A DNA stretch of 64,000 nt from CAYRNR01 sp964425605. GTDB lineage: Bacteria; Myxococcota_A; UBA796; UBA9615; CAYRNR01. This document shows, piece by piece, positions 12,792 to 23,103 of this stretch (positions are counted from its first letter, which is position 1; every line of letters begins with the position of its first letter). The notes beneath the pieces were generated by a model, which was given only the letters and a program-made list of their open reading frames with translations, was not told where the DNA came from and ran no database searches. Made by a program: the position numbers and the translations under genes. The stretch lies in NCBI GenBank assembly GCA_964425605.1, contig CAYRNR010000031.1:1-64000 (forward strand), read 5' to 3'.

Positions 12792-12792
12792 C

Positions 12793-12960
12793 CTACCCCC
12801 CGATCTCCACACTCCCCTCCCCCAGCACGTGCACCGGAAAACGTTTGCCCGGCTCCTCGAAGATCAGCTCGGTGAAGTCGGCGTTGGCGTGGCGGAGGTT
12901 CCAGCGGACCGCCGCGGTGAGGGGGAGCTGGGCGTCGTCGGGGTCGAAGGGAATCAGGGC
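12793..12960 (-). pseudogene. C-terminal remnant of an unidentified gene
   Basis: Reading leftwards, 55 codons without interruption give a protein-like tail (PFDPDDAQLPLTAAVRW, then FEEPGKRFPVHVLGEG) ending in TAG at 12793-12795. No start codon or Shine-Dalgarno precedes it: its upstream end runs into the 3' end of the MopE gene that stops at 12954, in another frame. It looks like the last part of a gene whose 5' portion was replaced. I do not recognise the family. Confidence 0.4.
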
Positions 12961-15116
12961 CGACGACGAAGCACCAGCAGGCCGAGGCCTGCGAGCAGCA
13001 CAGCGCTCAGAGGAGAGACGCCGCGGACGTCCTGGCGGCAGGAGCAGTCCGTACCCGCGTCGATGTCATCCGTGTCGTCGTCGGCCGGCTCCGCGTCGTC
13101 GTCGTCGTCGTCGCCCACGGAGGAGTCGTCGTCGTCGCCGGGCTCCTCGCACTCCTCGTCGTCCACGTCCACGAGCCCGTCGCAGTCGTTGTCCACCCCG
13201 TCGTCGCAGCTCTCGGCCGCGCCGGGGTTCACGCCGGCGTCCACGTCGTCGCAGTCGCCCGAGCAGGTGTCCCAGCCGTCGCCGTCGCCGTCGTCGAGGT
13301 TCGCCGAGGCGTCGCCGTCGTCGCAGTCGCCGTCGCAGGTGGTGACGCCGTCGCCGTCCGCGTCGTCGAGGTTCAGCGCGGCGTCCGTGTCGTCGCAGTC
13401 GCCGTCGCAGTCGGCCCAGCCGTCACCGTCCAGATCCGCCTCGTCGGCCGGCAGCGAGCCGTCGCAGTCGGTGTCCACGCCGTCGCAGACCTCGGCGGCG
13501 CCGGGGTAGACGGTGGGATCGGTGTTGTCGCAGTCGCCCTGGCAGGCGTTGAAGCCGTCGGCGTCCACGTCCTCGTCCACGTCCTCGTCGATGGGGCCGT
13601 CGCAGTCGTTGTCGATCTGATCGCACAGCTCTGGCGCGCCGTCGTAGGTGGTCGCGTCGGTGTCGTCGCAGTCCCCCTGGCACTCGAACATGCCGTCACC
13701 GTCGTCGTCGACCTCGACGGCTGGCACGCTGCCGTCACAGTCGTTGTCCAGCCCGTCGCAGACCTCGGGGTTGCCCGGGAACATGGTCGGCTCGGAGTCG
13801 TCACAGTCGGCGTCGTCGGCCACGTAGCCCAGGGGTTGATCGCAGGCGGGCATCCAGGCGGCAGCGTCGCCATAGGTGTCCTGATCGTCGTCGGCGTACC
13901 AGTCCAGCGCGTCCGCGGCGTCCCCCTCGTCCACGACGCCGTCGCAGTCGTTGTCCACCCCGTCGCACAGCTCGGTGGCGGCCGGGTGGATCGTGTCGTC
14001 GAAGTCGTCGCAGTCCGGCCCCGCGTCGAACCCGTCGCCGTCCGCGTCCGGATCACACGCATCGCCGATGTCGTCGCCGTCGAGATCGTCCTGGTTCGGG
14101 TTGGGATCGTTGGGGCAGTTGTCGGCGTCGTCGAGGATGCCGTCGTCGTCGACATCGTAGTCGAAGCAGTCGTCGTAGCCGTCGCCGTCCCAGTCGCCGC
14201 AGATGGTGGGATCCCAGGGCGCTGGATCGTCTCCGGAGAGCACACCGTCGCCGTCGGGGTCCTGCGCGGGATCGAGCCCACAGACGCTCTCGGAGCCCGT
14301 GGGCGAGACCAGGGTGAAGCGGTCGTAGGGCTGGGACAGGGTGTAGAAGCCGAAGTTGCCCACCGGGAACGTGCCCGACACGTCGAACTCCAGCGTGCCG
14401 TCGACCCACACCTGGATGCGGTCGATGTCGTACTGCAGCTCGACGAGATAGGTCGTGTTGTCCGCCCATCCGACGCTGCCCAGCGTCGCCGCTCGGGCCT
14501 CCTCGACGACCGCGCCGGTGTGGGACCAGAAGTTGCCGATGTCGCTGCAGCCGCCGGACAGGTCCGGGATGCCGCTCACCCGGTTCATGGCCATGCCGGT
14601 GGGGGCCCAGCCATCGCACTCCTGCTCGAACTGCTTCCAGTCGAAGACCATGTACTCGGCGGTCGGGTTGCTGTGGTCGCCGCTCTCGTACCCCACCGTC
14701 CAGCCGATGAAGTCGTCGTCGTCGGTGGTCTGGACCTCCAGCTCGAACTCGATGATCACCCCCACGGCGGGCAGGTTGGTCATGGCCACGCCAGGGCCCG
14801 AATTCTCGGTCTGGGTGATGGTCAGGTTGTCCTGACTCAGGGTCCAGGTCGTCGGGCCAGCCAGCAGGCCCTGGGAGCTGAAGTCCTCGAAGAAGTCGAT
14901 CTCGAAGGTGGCCTCGGTGCAGGTGTAGCCATCCTCGACGAAGCAGCCGTTGTCACAGCCGTCGCCATCGGTCACGTTGCCGTCGTCGCATTCCTCGGTG
15001 CCCTCGACGACCCCGTCGCCACAGACCTGGGCAACCGCGAACGACGTCCAACACAGCGTCGCGACCGCAGCCAGCAGCAGAACCGTTCTCCGATACCCCT
15101 CATGTGTGCGCTTCAT
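12954..15116 (-). CDS. Secreted TSP-C-like / TSP3 / MopE-repeat protein with MYXO-CTERM-like tail
   Basis: 720 residues. The signal peptide ends FAVA before QVCGDG. Domains in order: a DUF4215 Myxococcus Cys-rich repeat (about 30-65: CGDGVVEGTEECDDGN); a jelly-roll domain (about 70-275) whose DDDDFIGWTVGYESGD, MVFDWKQ and later WSHTG closely follow the thrombospondin C-terminal domain; thrombospondin type 3 repeats (DNCPNDPNPNQ..GDACD); about eight MopE repeats; an Asp-rich stretch; and a C-terminal sorting-type tail (CSC, hydrophobic helix, RRRP). The start at 15116 is chosen because the signal peptide begins there and GGGAGA precedes it. The tail suggests outer-surface attachment by a myxosortase-like route. 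Calcium binding by the TSP3 repeats is family knowledge; function is otherwise unknown. Confidence 0.85.
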   Translation of the reverse strand: MKRTHEGYRRTVLLLAAVATLCWTSFAVAQVCGDGVVEGTEECDDGNVTDGDGCDNGCFVEDGYTCTEATFEIDFFEDFSSQGLLAGPTTWTLSQDNLTITQTENSGPGVAMTNLPAVGVIIEFELEVQTTDDDDFIGWTVGYESGDHSNPTAEYMVFDWKQFEQECDGWAPTGMAMNRVSGIPDLSGGCSDIGNFWSHTGAVVEEARAATLGSVGWADNTTYLVELQYDIDRIQVWVDGTLEFDVSGTFPVGNFGFYTLSQPYDRFTLVSPTGSESVCGLDPAQDPDGDGVLSGDDPAPWDPTICGDWDGDGYDDCFDYDVDDDGILDDADNCPNDPNPNQDDLDGDDIGDACDPDADGDGFDAGPDCDDFDDTIHPAATELCDGVDNDCDGVVDEGDAADALDWYADDDQDTYGDAAAWMPACDQPLGYVADDADCDDSEPTMFPGNPEVCDGLDNDCDGSVPAVEVDDDGDGMFECQGDCDDTDATTYDGAPELCDQIDNDCDGPIDEDVDEDVDADGFNACQGDCDNTDPTVYPGAAEVCDGVDTDCDGSLPADEADLDGDGWADCDGDCDDTDAALNLDDADGDGVTTCDGDCDDGDASANLDDGDGDGWDTCSGDCDDVDAGVNPGAAESCDDGVDNDCDGLVDVDDEECEEPGDDDDSSVGDDDDDDAEPADDDTDDIDAGTDCSCRQDVRGVSPLSAVLLAGLGLLVLRRRP

Positions 15117-15225
15117 TTCTTCTCCCCGTGGTGTTTCGTCCGGTCCCGGGGACGATAGCACGCCCCCGCGCGAAACCCGCCCCCTACCCATTTGACATCG
15201 CCCCCCAAACCGCGAGAGTGGGCCC

Positions 15226-16449
15226 ATGCCACGGCGCCCCCGCCGCGAGGCCGGGATGGCCTTCATCCTGATCACGCTGTTCCTCGACATCCTCGGCCTG
15301 GGGATCATCATCCCGGTCCTGCCCGAGCTGGTGACCGACTTCCTCGACGGCGACGCGAGCCGCGCGGCAGCCTGGTTCGGGGCGATCGCGTCCTCGTTCG
15401 CGCTGATGCAGTTCTTCTTCGCGCCGGTGCTGGGAGCCCTGTCGGACCGGTTCGGGCGACGGCCCGTGATCCTGATCTCCCTGTTCGGGTTCGGCGTGAA
15501 CTACCTGCTGCTGGCGTTCGCGCCGTCGCTGCTGTGGCTGTTCGTCGCGAGGATCCTCAGCGGGATCACCGGCGCGTCCATGACCACGGCCAACGCGTAC
15601 ATTGCCGACATCTCCACGGACGAGACGCGCGCGCGGAATTTCGGGCTGGTGGGCGCGATGTTCGGGCTTGGGTTCATCTGCGGGCCGGCCCTGGGCGGCG
15701 TGCTGGGCGAGCTGGGCCCGCGGGTGCCGTTCTTCGCGTCGGCGGGGGTCGTGCTGGTCAACTGGGTGTACGGGCTGGCCGTGCTCCCCGAGTCCCTCCC
15801 CCCGGACAAGCGCCGCAAGGTGACCTGGCGCGACGCCAACCCCCTGGGCGGGCTGCGGCTGCTGGGGCGCTACCCGCTGGTGGCCGGGCTGGCCGTGGCG
15901 TTCGTGTTCATGTCCCTGTCCCAGCGCGGCATGGAGACCATCTGGGTGCTGTACACCCACTACCGCTACGGCTGGGAGGAGTTCGAGAACGGCATGACCC
16001 TGGCGCTGTTCGGCGTGGCCGCCATCGTGGTCCAGGGCCTGCTGGTCCGGCGGGTGGTCGCCCGCGTCGGGGAGCGGCGGGCCGTGCTGATCGGGATGGG
16101 CTTCTCGGCCCTGGGCATGGTGCTGTTCGGGCTGGCATCCCTGCCGTGGATGATGGTCGCGACCATCGCCATCTCCGCGCTGGGAGGCATCGCCGGGCCG
16201 TCGATCCAGGCCCTGGTCACCGGGTCGATCCGGCCGGACGAGCAAGGCGGCGTCCAGGGAACGCTGACCTCGCTGATCAGCCTCACGGCCATCTTCGCGC
16301 CGCTGATCTCGACGCAGCTGTTCCGGCGGTTCACCGGGGACGGGGCGCTCGTGGAGCTGCCCGGCGCGCCGTTCTTCGCGTCCACGGCGTTCTTGCTGGT
16401 GTCGGTGATGCTGATCATCGCGGCCTTCCGGCGCCATCCGGCGGCTTGA
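15226..16449 (+). CDS. MFS transporter, TetA/multidrug-efflux-like
   Basis: Major facilitator superfamily transporter of 12 hydrophobic segments, 407 residues, the usual length. The loop between helices 2 and 3 has GALSDRFGRRPV, the MFS motif A. The N-terminal helix LFLDILGLGIIIPVLPEL resembles motif D1 of the proton-driven drug antiporters (TetA/TCR group). A second motif-A-like sequence lies near RRVVARVGERRAV. The start may be the ATG at 15226 or the ATG at 15256, which has GAGG 5 bases upstream and would put helix 1 at the N-terminus as in TetA. It diverges from the TSP-C-like gene. Substrate is unknown; the gene is not accompanied by a visible regulator. Confidence 0.88.
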   Translation: MPRRPRREAGMAFILITLFLDILGLGIIIPVLPELVTDFLDGDASRAAAWFGAIASSFALMQFFFAPVLGALSDRFGRRPVILISLFGFGVNYLLLAFAPSLLWLFVARILSGITGASMTTANAYIADISTDETRARNFGLVGAMFGLGFICGPALGGVLGELGPRVPFFASAGVVLVNWVYGLAVLPESLPPDKRRKVTWRDANPLGGLRLLGRYPLVAGLAVAFVFMSLSQRGMETIWVLYTHYRYGWEEFENGMTLALFGVAAIVVQGLLVRRVVARVGERRAVLIGMGFSALGMVLFGLASLPWMMVATIAISALGGIAGPSIQALVTGSIRPDEQGGVQGTLTSLISLTAIFAPLISTQLFRRFTGDGALVELPGAPFFASTAFLLVSVMLIIAAFRRHPAA

Positions 16450-16480
16450 CCACGGCGACGATCCGTCGCAACGTCTTGCC

Positions 16481-16678
16481 ATGACACTGCACCGACTGCT
16501 GGCCCTCGACGTGGCGCCCTACCCCCTCGATCCCATCGAGCTCGGCGAGGACGTGGCCGCGGCAGCCCCCGTCTGGCTGTGGATCACCGGGGGCGCGTGC
16601 TGCGTGCTCACCGCCGCCATCGGCGTGGGCGCCCTGGTGGTGCTGGGCTGGCTGGTGCTGAGACGTCGCAAGGGCTGA
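16481..16678 (+). CDS. Small single-pass membrane protein
   Basis: 65 residues: a short acidic N-terminal part (PYPLDPIELGED) and one long hydrophobic helix (about residues 31-60) ending in RRRKG, so the C-terminus should be cytoplasmic. Codon third positions are almost all G or C, as in neighbouring genes, which supports real coding. It starts 31 bases after the MFS gene and ends 20 bases before the next gene. No family is recognised and no Shine-Dalgarno is obvious; it may be co-transcribed with the transporter. Confidence 0.6.
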   Translation: MTLHRLLALDVAPYPLDPIELGEDVAAAAPVWLWITGGACCVLTAAIGVGALVVLGWLVLRRRKG

Positions 16679-16698
16679 ACCCCCTCTTGGAGGAACGG

Positions 16699-19178
<2,480 letters not shown>

Positions 19179-19182
<4 letters not shown>

Positions 19183-19442
19183 CCGTACTTGGCGAACAGC
19201 CGCTCGACCATCGCCACGTACTGCTCCATGGCCTGGTCCTTGCTCGCGCCCTTCTTGCCGGCCCATGCGTCGTACTTGGCGCGACCCTTGAAGTCCATCA
19301 TGCCGGGGCGCTTGCCGGCCACGTCGCCGGCGGTCCCCTGCTTGAACAGGGCGTACAGCTCCAGCAGCTCCATGTTGTCGGGTCGCTTGGTCAGGGTGTT
19401 CACGCGCTGCTGCGCGGAGGTGAAGTCGTCTTGCAGGGCCAC
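19179..19442 (-). CDS. Acyl-CoA-binding protein (ACBP)
   Basis: An 87-residue protein, exactly the size of a stand-alone ACBP. It has the family hallmarks LELYALFKQGTAGD, the KRPGMMDFKGRAKYDAW stretch with the ligand-contacting Lys and Tyr, and the terminal helix QYVAMVERL. ACBPs hold long-chain acyl-CoA in the cytoplasm and buffer or deliver it to metabolic enzymes. The start is a GTG at 19442 with GAGGAGG just upstream. It is convergent with the MopE/lamin-tail gene, sharing the four bases of CTAG. Stand-alone ACBPs are mainly eukaryotic but are known in a minority of bacteria. Confidence 0.93.
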
Positions 19443-19514
19443 GGTGCCTCCTCGGGTTCGCAGCCCCGAGGGTAGGACGGGAGGGGGGGCTGGGTCCAGA
19501 TCGGCGGGGCCGAG

Positions 19515-20033
19515 TCAGTACCAGGAGGGGGGCTGCGTCCACTGCTCGGGCTCCAGCTGGAGGCCAAACCCCCAGTGCTCGGGATAGTCCGGACCCATCA
19601 CGTTGGACTCACTCCAGATCCGGCTGCCGTTGCGCTGGATCGCCCAGCGGGTCTCGGCCCCCGGCTGGGGATCCTTGAAGCTCAGGTCGAAGTAGATGAG
19701 GGTGTCCGGAGGCGCCTCGAACTCCACCGTCCACGCCCCGGGGTCCAGGGCCTCGCGTGCCTCCAGGTAGTACTCGTTGGTGTCCCTGTCTTCTCGCTGG
19801 ACCGAGACGTGCAACCAGGCCGGCTGGTTGACATCGAGGTCCACGGAATAGGTGTCGCCTCCTTCGAAGAAGGCTTCGGGTATCTGGTCGAGGCTGTCGG
19901 AGCCACCGGAGCTCCCGGTACACGTCCAGTACCCCAGCGTCAGGGCCACGCCCAGCACCGTGGTCACCACCCACGTTCCAGCACGTCCGGCCAATCTCGA
20001 GCCCAGTTCCTGGATCCAGTCGGCGACGGTCAT
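19515..20033 (-). CDS. Hypothetical membrane-anchored extracytoplasmic protein
   Basis: 172 residues. The start at 20033 has AAGGAGG 5 bases upstream. The N-terminus is a cytoplasmic stretch followed by one hydrophobic helix (about 22-37, TWVVTTVLGVALTLGYW), then a Ser/Gly-rich linker and a beta-rich domain of about 115 residues with many aromatic residues (AWTVEFEAPPDTLIYFDLSF) reminiscent of immunoglobulin-like sandwiches. No family recognised. It is followed downstream by the ACBP gene in the same direction with a 72-base gap. Confidence 0.65.
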   Translation of the reverse strand: MTVADWIQELGSRLAGRAGTWVVTTVLGVALTLGYWTCTGSSGGSDSLDQIPEAFFEGGDTYSVDLDVNQPAWLHVSVQREDRDTNEYYLEAREALDPGAWTVEFEAPPDTLIYFDLSFKDPQPGAETRWAIQRNGSRIWSESNVMGPDYPEHWGFGLQLEPEQWTQPPSWY

Positions 20034-20146
20034 GGGACCTCCTTCAAGGAGATCCATGTGTCGAGCGCCACGAACGTGACGGCCCAAGCCGACCGGCTCG
20101 AGGGAATTCGCGCACCCCGCAGCGTTTTGGACGAGAATTGGACTCC

Positions 20147-21295
20147 ATGTTCGTCCGACGCACCATCGCCGTGGTCGCCCTGCTGGTCCTGCCAGCCCTG
20201 GTGGTGCCTCGCCTGTGGTGCGGCCGCGGCGGCCAGGCGCTGTTCGAGGGTCGGCCGGACAGCGCAGCCCCCCTCGCCCGCGAGGTGGGCGCGTGGATGA
20301 TCGCGGGCGTGGACGCGGACCAGTTCTCCACCGGGAGCTCGCGTTTCGACGGCGAGTGGGCCCTGGGCACGCACCAGATGGCGTTGCTGGGCCTCGGCCA
20401 GACCGTGCTGCAGCACCCCGATCTGCGCGAAGAGCTGACGCCGGCCATGGACGCTGGCCTGACGCGGCTGCTCGAGCCCAGCACGCGGTCCTTCGGCACC
20501 GAGGCCTGGGGCGAGGACGGGCTGCGGGCCCTGGACTCGTCCAGCGGCCACGCGTACCTGGGCTACCTGAACCTGGCGCTGGGCATGCACCGCCTCGTCG
20601 ACCCCGACAGCGACCTGGGGGGACTGCACGACGAGCTGACCGCAGCCCTGGCGCGCCGCCTCTCCCACGCCCCCCACGGCACCATCGAGACGTACCCCCA
20701 CGAGACGTACCCGCCGGACGTGTGCGCGGTGGCGGGCAGCATCGGCCTGCACGGACGGGCCACCGGGGCGGACCACGGCGAGATGCTCGCGAGCTGGGCC
20801 GAGGCCTTCCGCGAGCACCACGTGGACCCGGACACCGGCCTGCTGATCCAGGCCGTGGACAGCTCCAGCGGCGAGGCCCTGGATCGGGCGCGGGCCTCGG
20901 GCACGGCCATCGGCGCGTACTTCCTCGCCTTCGCCGATCCCGACCTGTCCGCGGGGTTCCACGCGGCGCTGAAGGACCACTGCCGCGTGGGGGTGCTGGG
21001 CTTCGGGGGCATGCGCGAGTTCGCGCGCGGCCAGGGAGGCGGGTTCGGGGACGTGGACTCCGGTCCCGTGATCTTCGGCGTCGGCATGTCCGCCACCGGC
21101 TTCGCCCTGGCGGGCGCGCGCATCCACCGGGACCGCGCGACGTTCCGGCGGCTCCACCGCACCGCGGTCCTGTTCGGTGCGCCCGCCGAGCGCGACGGCC
21201 GCCGCAGCTTCGTCACCGGCGGCCCCCTCGGCAACGCCATCTTGCTGGCCATGCTCACCGCGGGACCGGGTACCGCCTCGTGGGAGAGTTCATGA
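20147..21295 (+). CDS. Hypothetical exported helical protein
   Basis: 382 residues. The ATG at 20147 opens a hydrophobic N-terminal helix (VVALLVLPALVVP) that may be a signal anchor. The rest is mostly helical with repeated short motifs spaced like an alpha/alpha-barrel: SSGHAYLGYLNLALG, VAGSIGLHG, ASGTAIGAYFLAF, GPVIFGVGMSATGFALAG. Such toroids are found in many glycosidases and in linalool dehydratase-type enzymes, but I cannot assign a family. The next gene starts on its stop codon (ATGA), so the two are translationally coupled and probably work together at the inner membrane. Confidence 0.65.
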   Translation: MFVRRTIAVVALLVLPALVVPRLWCGRGGQALFEGRPDSAAPLAREVGAWMIAGVDADQFSTGSSRFDGEWALGTHQMALLGLGQTVLQHPDLREELTPAMDAGLTRLLEPSTRSFGTEAWGEDGLRALDSSSGHAYLGYLNLALGMHRLVDPDSDLGGLHDELTAALARRLSHAPHGTIETYPHETYPPDVCAVAGSIGLHGRATGADHGEMLASWAEAFREHHVDPDTGLLIQAVDSSSGEALDRARASGTAIGAYFLAFADPDLSAGFHAALKDHCRVGVLGFGGMREFARGQGGGFGDVDSGPVIFGVGMSATGFALAGARIHRDRATFRRLHRTAVLFGAPAERDGRRSFVTGGPLGNAILLAMLTAGPGTASWESS

Positions 21296-21600
21296 GCCGC
21301 GCACGTGCCGTCCTCGCGTCCGGGGTCCCGCTGCTGGGCGCGATGCTGCTCGCCGTGTTGCACGCGGCCGGCCTGGAGGCCATGGACGGCGGCGGGGTCG
21401 CGGAGTCGCTGCTCAGCCCCGGCGGCGCCTCGGCGCCGTGGATGGTCTTGCTGGCGCTGGCCTTCGTGGGGGTGCGCCTCGCGGCGATCCTGATGGTGCC
21501 GGGGCTGGTGCTGGTCGCCGCCTACGCCGGGCTGACAGCTATGGGGCCTCGGGGGGGCACTGGTCGTCCGGCGCGGCCTGGCCCGGGTCGTCACTCGTGA
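21292..21600 (+). CDS. Small membrane protein coupled to the 20147 gene
   Basis: 102 residues with two or three hydrophobic segments (LLGAMLLAVLHAAGL, MVLLALAFVGVRLAAILMVPGLVLVAAYAGL). Its ATG overlaps the upstream TGA (ATGA at 21292-21295), a typical sign of translational coupling. The last 20 codons overlap the 3' end of the convergent lipoprotein gene and are basic, so the C-terminus is presumably cytoplasmic. No family recognised. Confidence 0.6.
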   Translation: MSRARAVLASGVPLLGAMLLAVLHAAGLEAMDGGGVAESLLSPGGASAPWMVLLALAFVGVRLAAILMVPGLVLVAAYAGLTAMGPRGGTGRPARPGPGRHS

Positions 21601-22723
21601 CCGGATAGCTCCCCACCACGTCGACCAGCGGCTCGAGGAACACCGACGCAGCGGACAGCTGCACGAACAGGGTCTGGTACTGGTCCACCCCGGTCTCCTG
21701 CACGTTGATGGCGTGGGTGACGAATCCCAGGGTGTAGGGAGGCTCGGGGGCGGCCTCGACGTCGATCAGCGCGCGGGGCAGCTCGTCGGTCATCACCGTG
21801 TCCTGGTCGGTGGTGTTGGTGAACGACCGCATCCGCACCTGCCAGGCCCCGTGCCCGTCGAAGTCGGCCGCGCAGGGGGTACTCACCAGGTCCCCGGGTT
21901 CGGCCATGTCCACGTACTCGGCGGGGCCACCCGCGGCGGACACCTGTACGTAGGGGGGATACTCCTCGGTGGTGGCCGTGTTCACCTGACCCGACGCGGG
22001 CACGCCGTCGATGAGCAGCATCATCTCGGCGATGGAGCCCAGGTGGAGCGGATCGGGGCCGTTGGGGCCTCCGCCATCGGCAAAGTACAGCTCGTCGGCG
22101 CCGTCGTGATCCCGGTCCGCCTCCCAGCTGAGCAGATCGGTGTAGCCGTCCCAGGTGGCGGGCGCGGTGATGGGGTGGTGGTGCATGGCGATCTCGTGGC
22201 CGGTCACCTCGTAGGCGCGGATCAGGTCGAGGCAGTCCACGTACTCCAGGCCCCGGTACTCGTACTGCCCATCCCCGTCCGCATCGTCGGGGACCACGCA
22301 GTCCGGGTGCTGCACGTAGCTGGCCCACTGGGCGGTGAACATCAGCGTCAGGCGGTGGTGCCTCGCCTCCGCCTCCGCGATCAGCATGGCCAGGAAGGGC
22401 AAGGCCTCCGCGGCTCGCTCGTGGCTGATCTCGCCCGAGAACAGATCCACCGCGGGGCTGCCTGGATCCAGGTGGACGGCCATGTAGGCGCGCGCGGCCG
22501 GGGGGCTGGTGGTGTCGTCGTCGTCGCCGGCCGACGAGTCGTCGTCGGCAGCGTCGTCGTCGTCGGCCACGTCGTCGTCGTCGCCGGTCGCGTCGTCGTC
22601 CCCCGAGTCGTCGTCCCCCTCGGTGGCGTCGTCGTCCCCCAGGGTGTCGTCATCCCCGCCGCCGTCGCAGCCCACCGCCGCCAGCGCCACCACCAGACCG
22701 AGTCCAACCAACCACCGCCACAT
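21539..22723 (-). CDS. Poly-Asp-spacer lipoprotein, possible polysaccharide-deacetylase-like fold
   Basis: 394 residues. The start at 22723 has GAGGGGAGG upstream and begins a lipoprotein signal (AAVGC, Cys19). About 60 residues of GDDD-type repeats follow. The remaining domain begins AYMAVHLDPGS and contains LTLMFTAQW and, later, GHEIAMHHHP, which resembles the His-rich metal motif of NodB/polysaccharide-deacetylase domains. It is not a confident match, because the leading catalytic Asp-Asp is not clear. If so, it would act on surface or periplasmic glycans. It converges on and overlaps by 62 bases the small membrane protein gene. Confidence 0.75.
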   Translation of the reverse strand: MWRWLVGLGLVVALAAVGCDGGGDDDTLGDDDATEGDDDSGDDDATGDDDDVADDDDAADDDSSAGDDDDTTSPPAARAYMAVHLDPGSPAVDLFSGEISHERAAEALPFLAMLIAEAEARHHRLTLMFTAQWASYVQHPDCVVPDDADGDGQYEYRGLEYVDCLDLIRAYEVTGHEIAMHHHPITAPATWDGYTDLLSWEADRDHDGADELYFADGGGPNGPDPLHLGSIAEMMLLIDGVPASGQVNTATTEEYPPYVQVSAAGGPAEYVDMAEPGDLVSTPCAADFDGHGAWQVRMRSFTNTTDQDTVMTDELPRALIDVEAAPEPPYTLGFVTHAINVQETGVDQYQTLFVQLSAASVFLEPLVDVVGSYPVTSDDPGQAAPDDQCPPEAP

Positions 22724-22805
22724 GCCGCCTCCCCTCGCCGCAGGTCTACCCGTCACGGTCAGGATCCTGCAGCATGTTCGAGACGATCGCCAGACAGGAG
22801 GACCC

Positions 22806-23099
22806 ATGCCTCGAGAAGATCTCGGCGCCGCCCTGGATCTGCTGATGGACCGCGTCGCCCTGACTCGCTCGGACGGCGGCGCGTGCGAGGTCGCCTTCGC
22901 CGATCTGGACCGCGACGCCATGGTCGCCCTCGGGATCACCCCGGAGATCGCCGACCGCCTCGCGACGGCCCCCTGGTGGGCCGAGATGATCGACGACGTG
23001 GCCGAGACCCCCGATTTCTGCGAACCCGAGGACACCCCCGAGCAGGTACTTCAGTACGCGAGGGACGTGGTCAAGGAGTACGTCTGGAAGCGCTACTGA
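22806..23099 (+). CDS. Conserved-looking small acidic protein of unknown function
   Basis: 97 residues, predicted soluble and helical, rich in Asp and Glu (FADLDRDAMVALGITPEIADRL, then PWWAEMIDDVAE). AGGAGG stands 5 bases before the ATG. No signal peptide, no recognisable domain. It lies alone on the plus strand between two minus-strand genes; the stop lies 4 bases from the end of the convergent gene. Confidence 0.65.
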   Translation: MPREDLGAALDLLMDRVALTRSDGGACEVAFADLDRDAMVALGITPEIADRLATAPWWAEMIDDVAETPDFCEPEDTPEQVLQYARDVVKEYVWKRY

Positions 23100-23103
23100 G
23101 CGC

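Noticed and set aside
13061..13160. CRISPR-like or satellite repeats of GTCGTCGTC
   Set aside because: These are codon repeats for Asp tracts inside genes, without spacers of constant length; the same holds at 22500-22660, 28540-28640 and 34678-34980.
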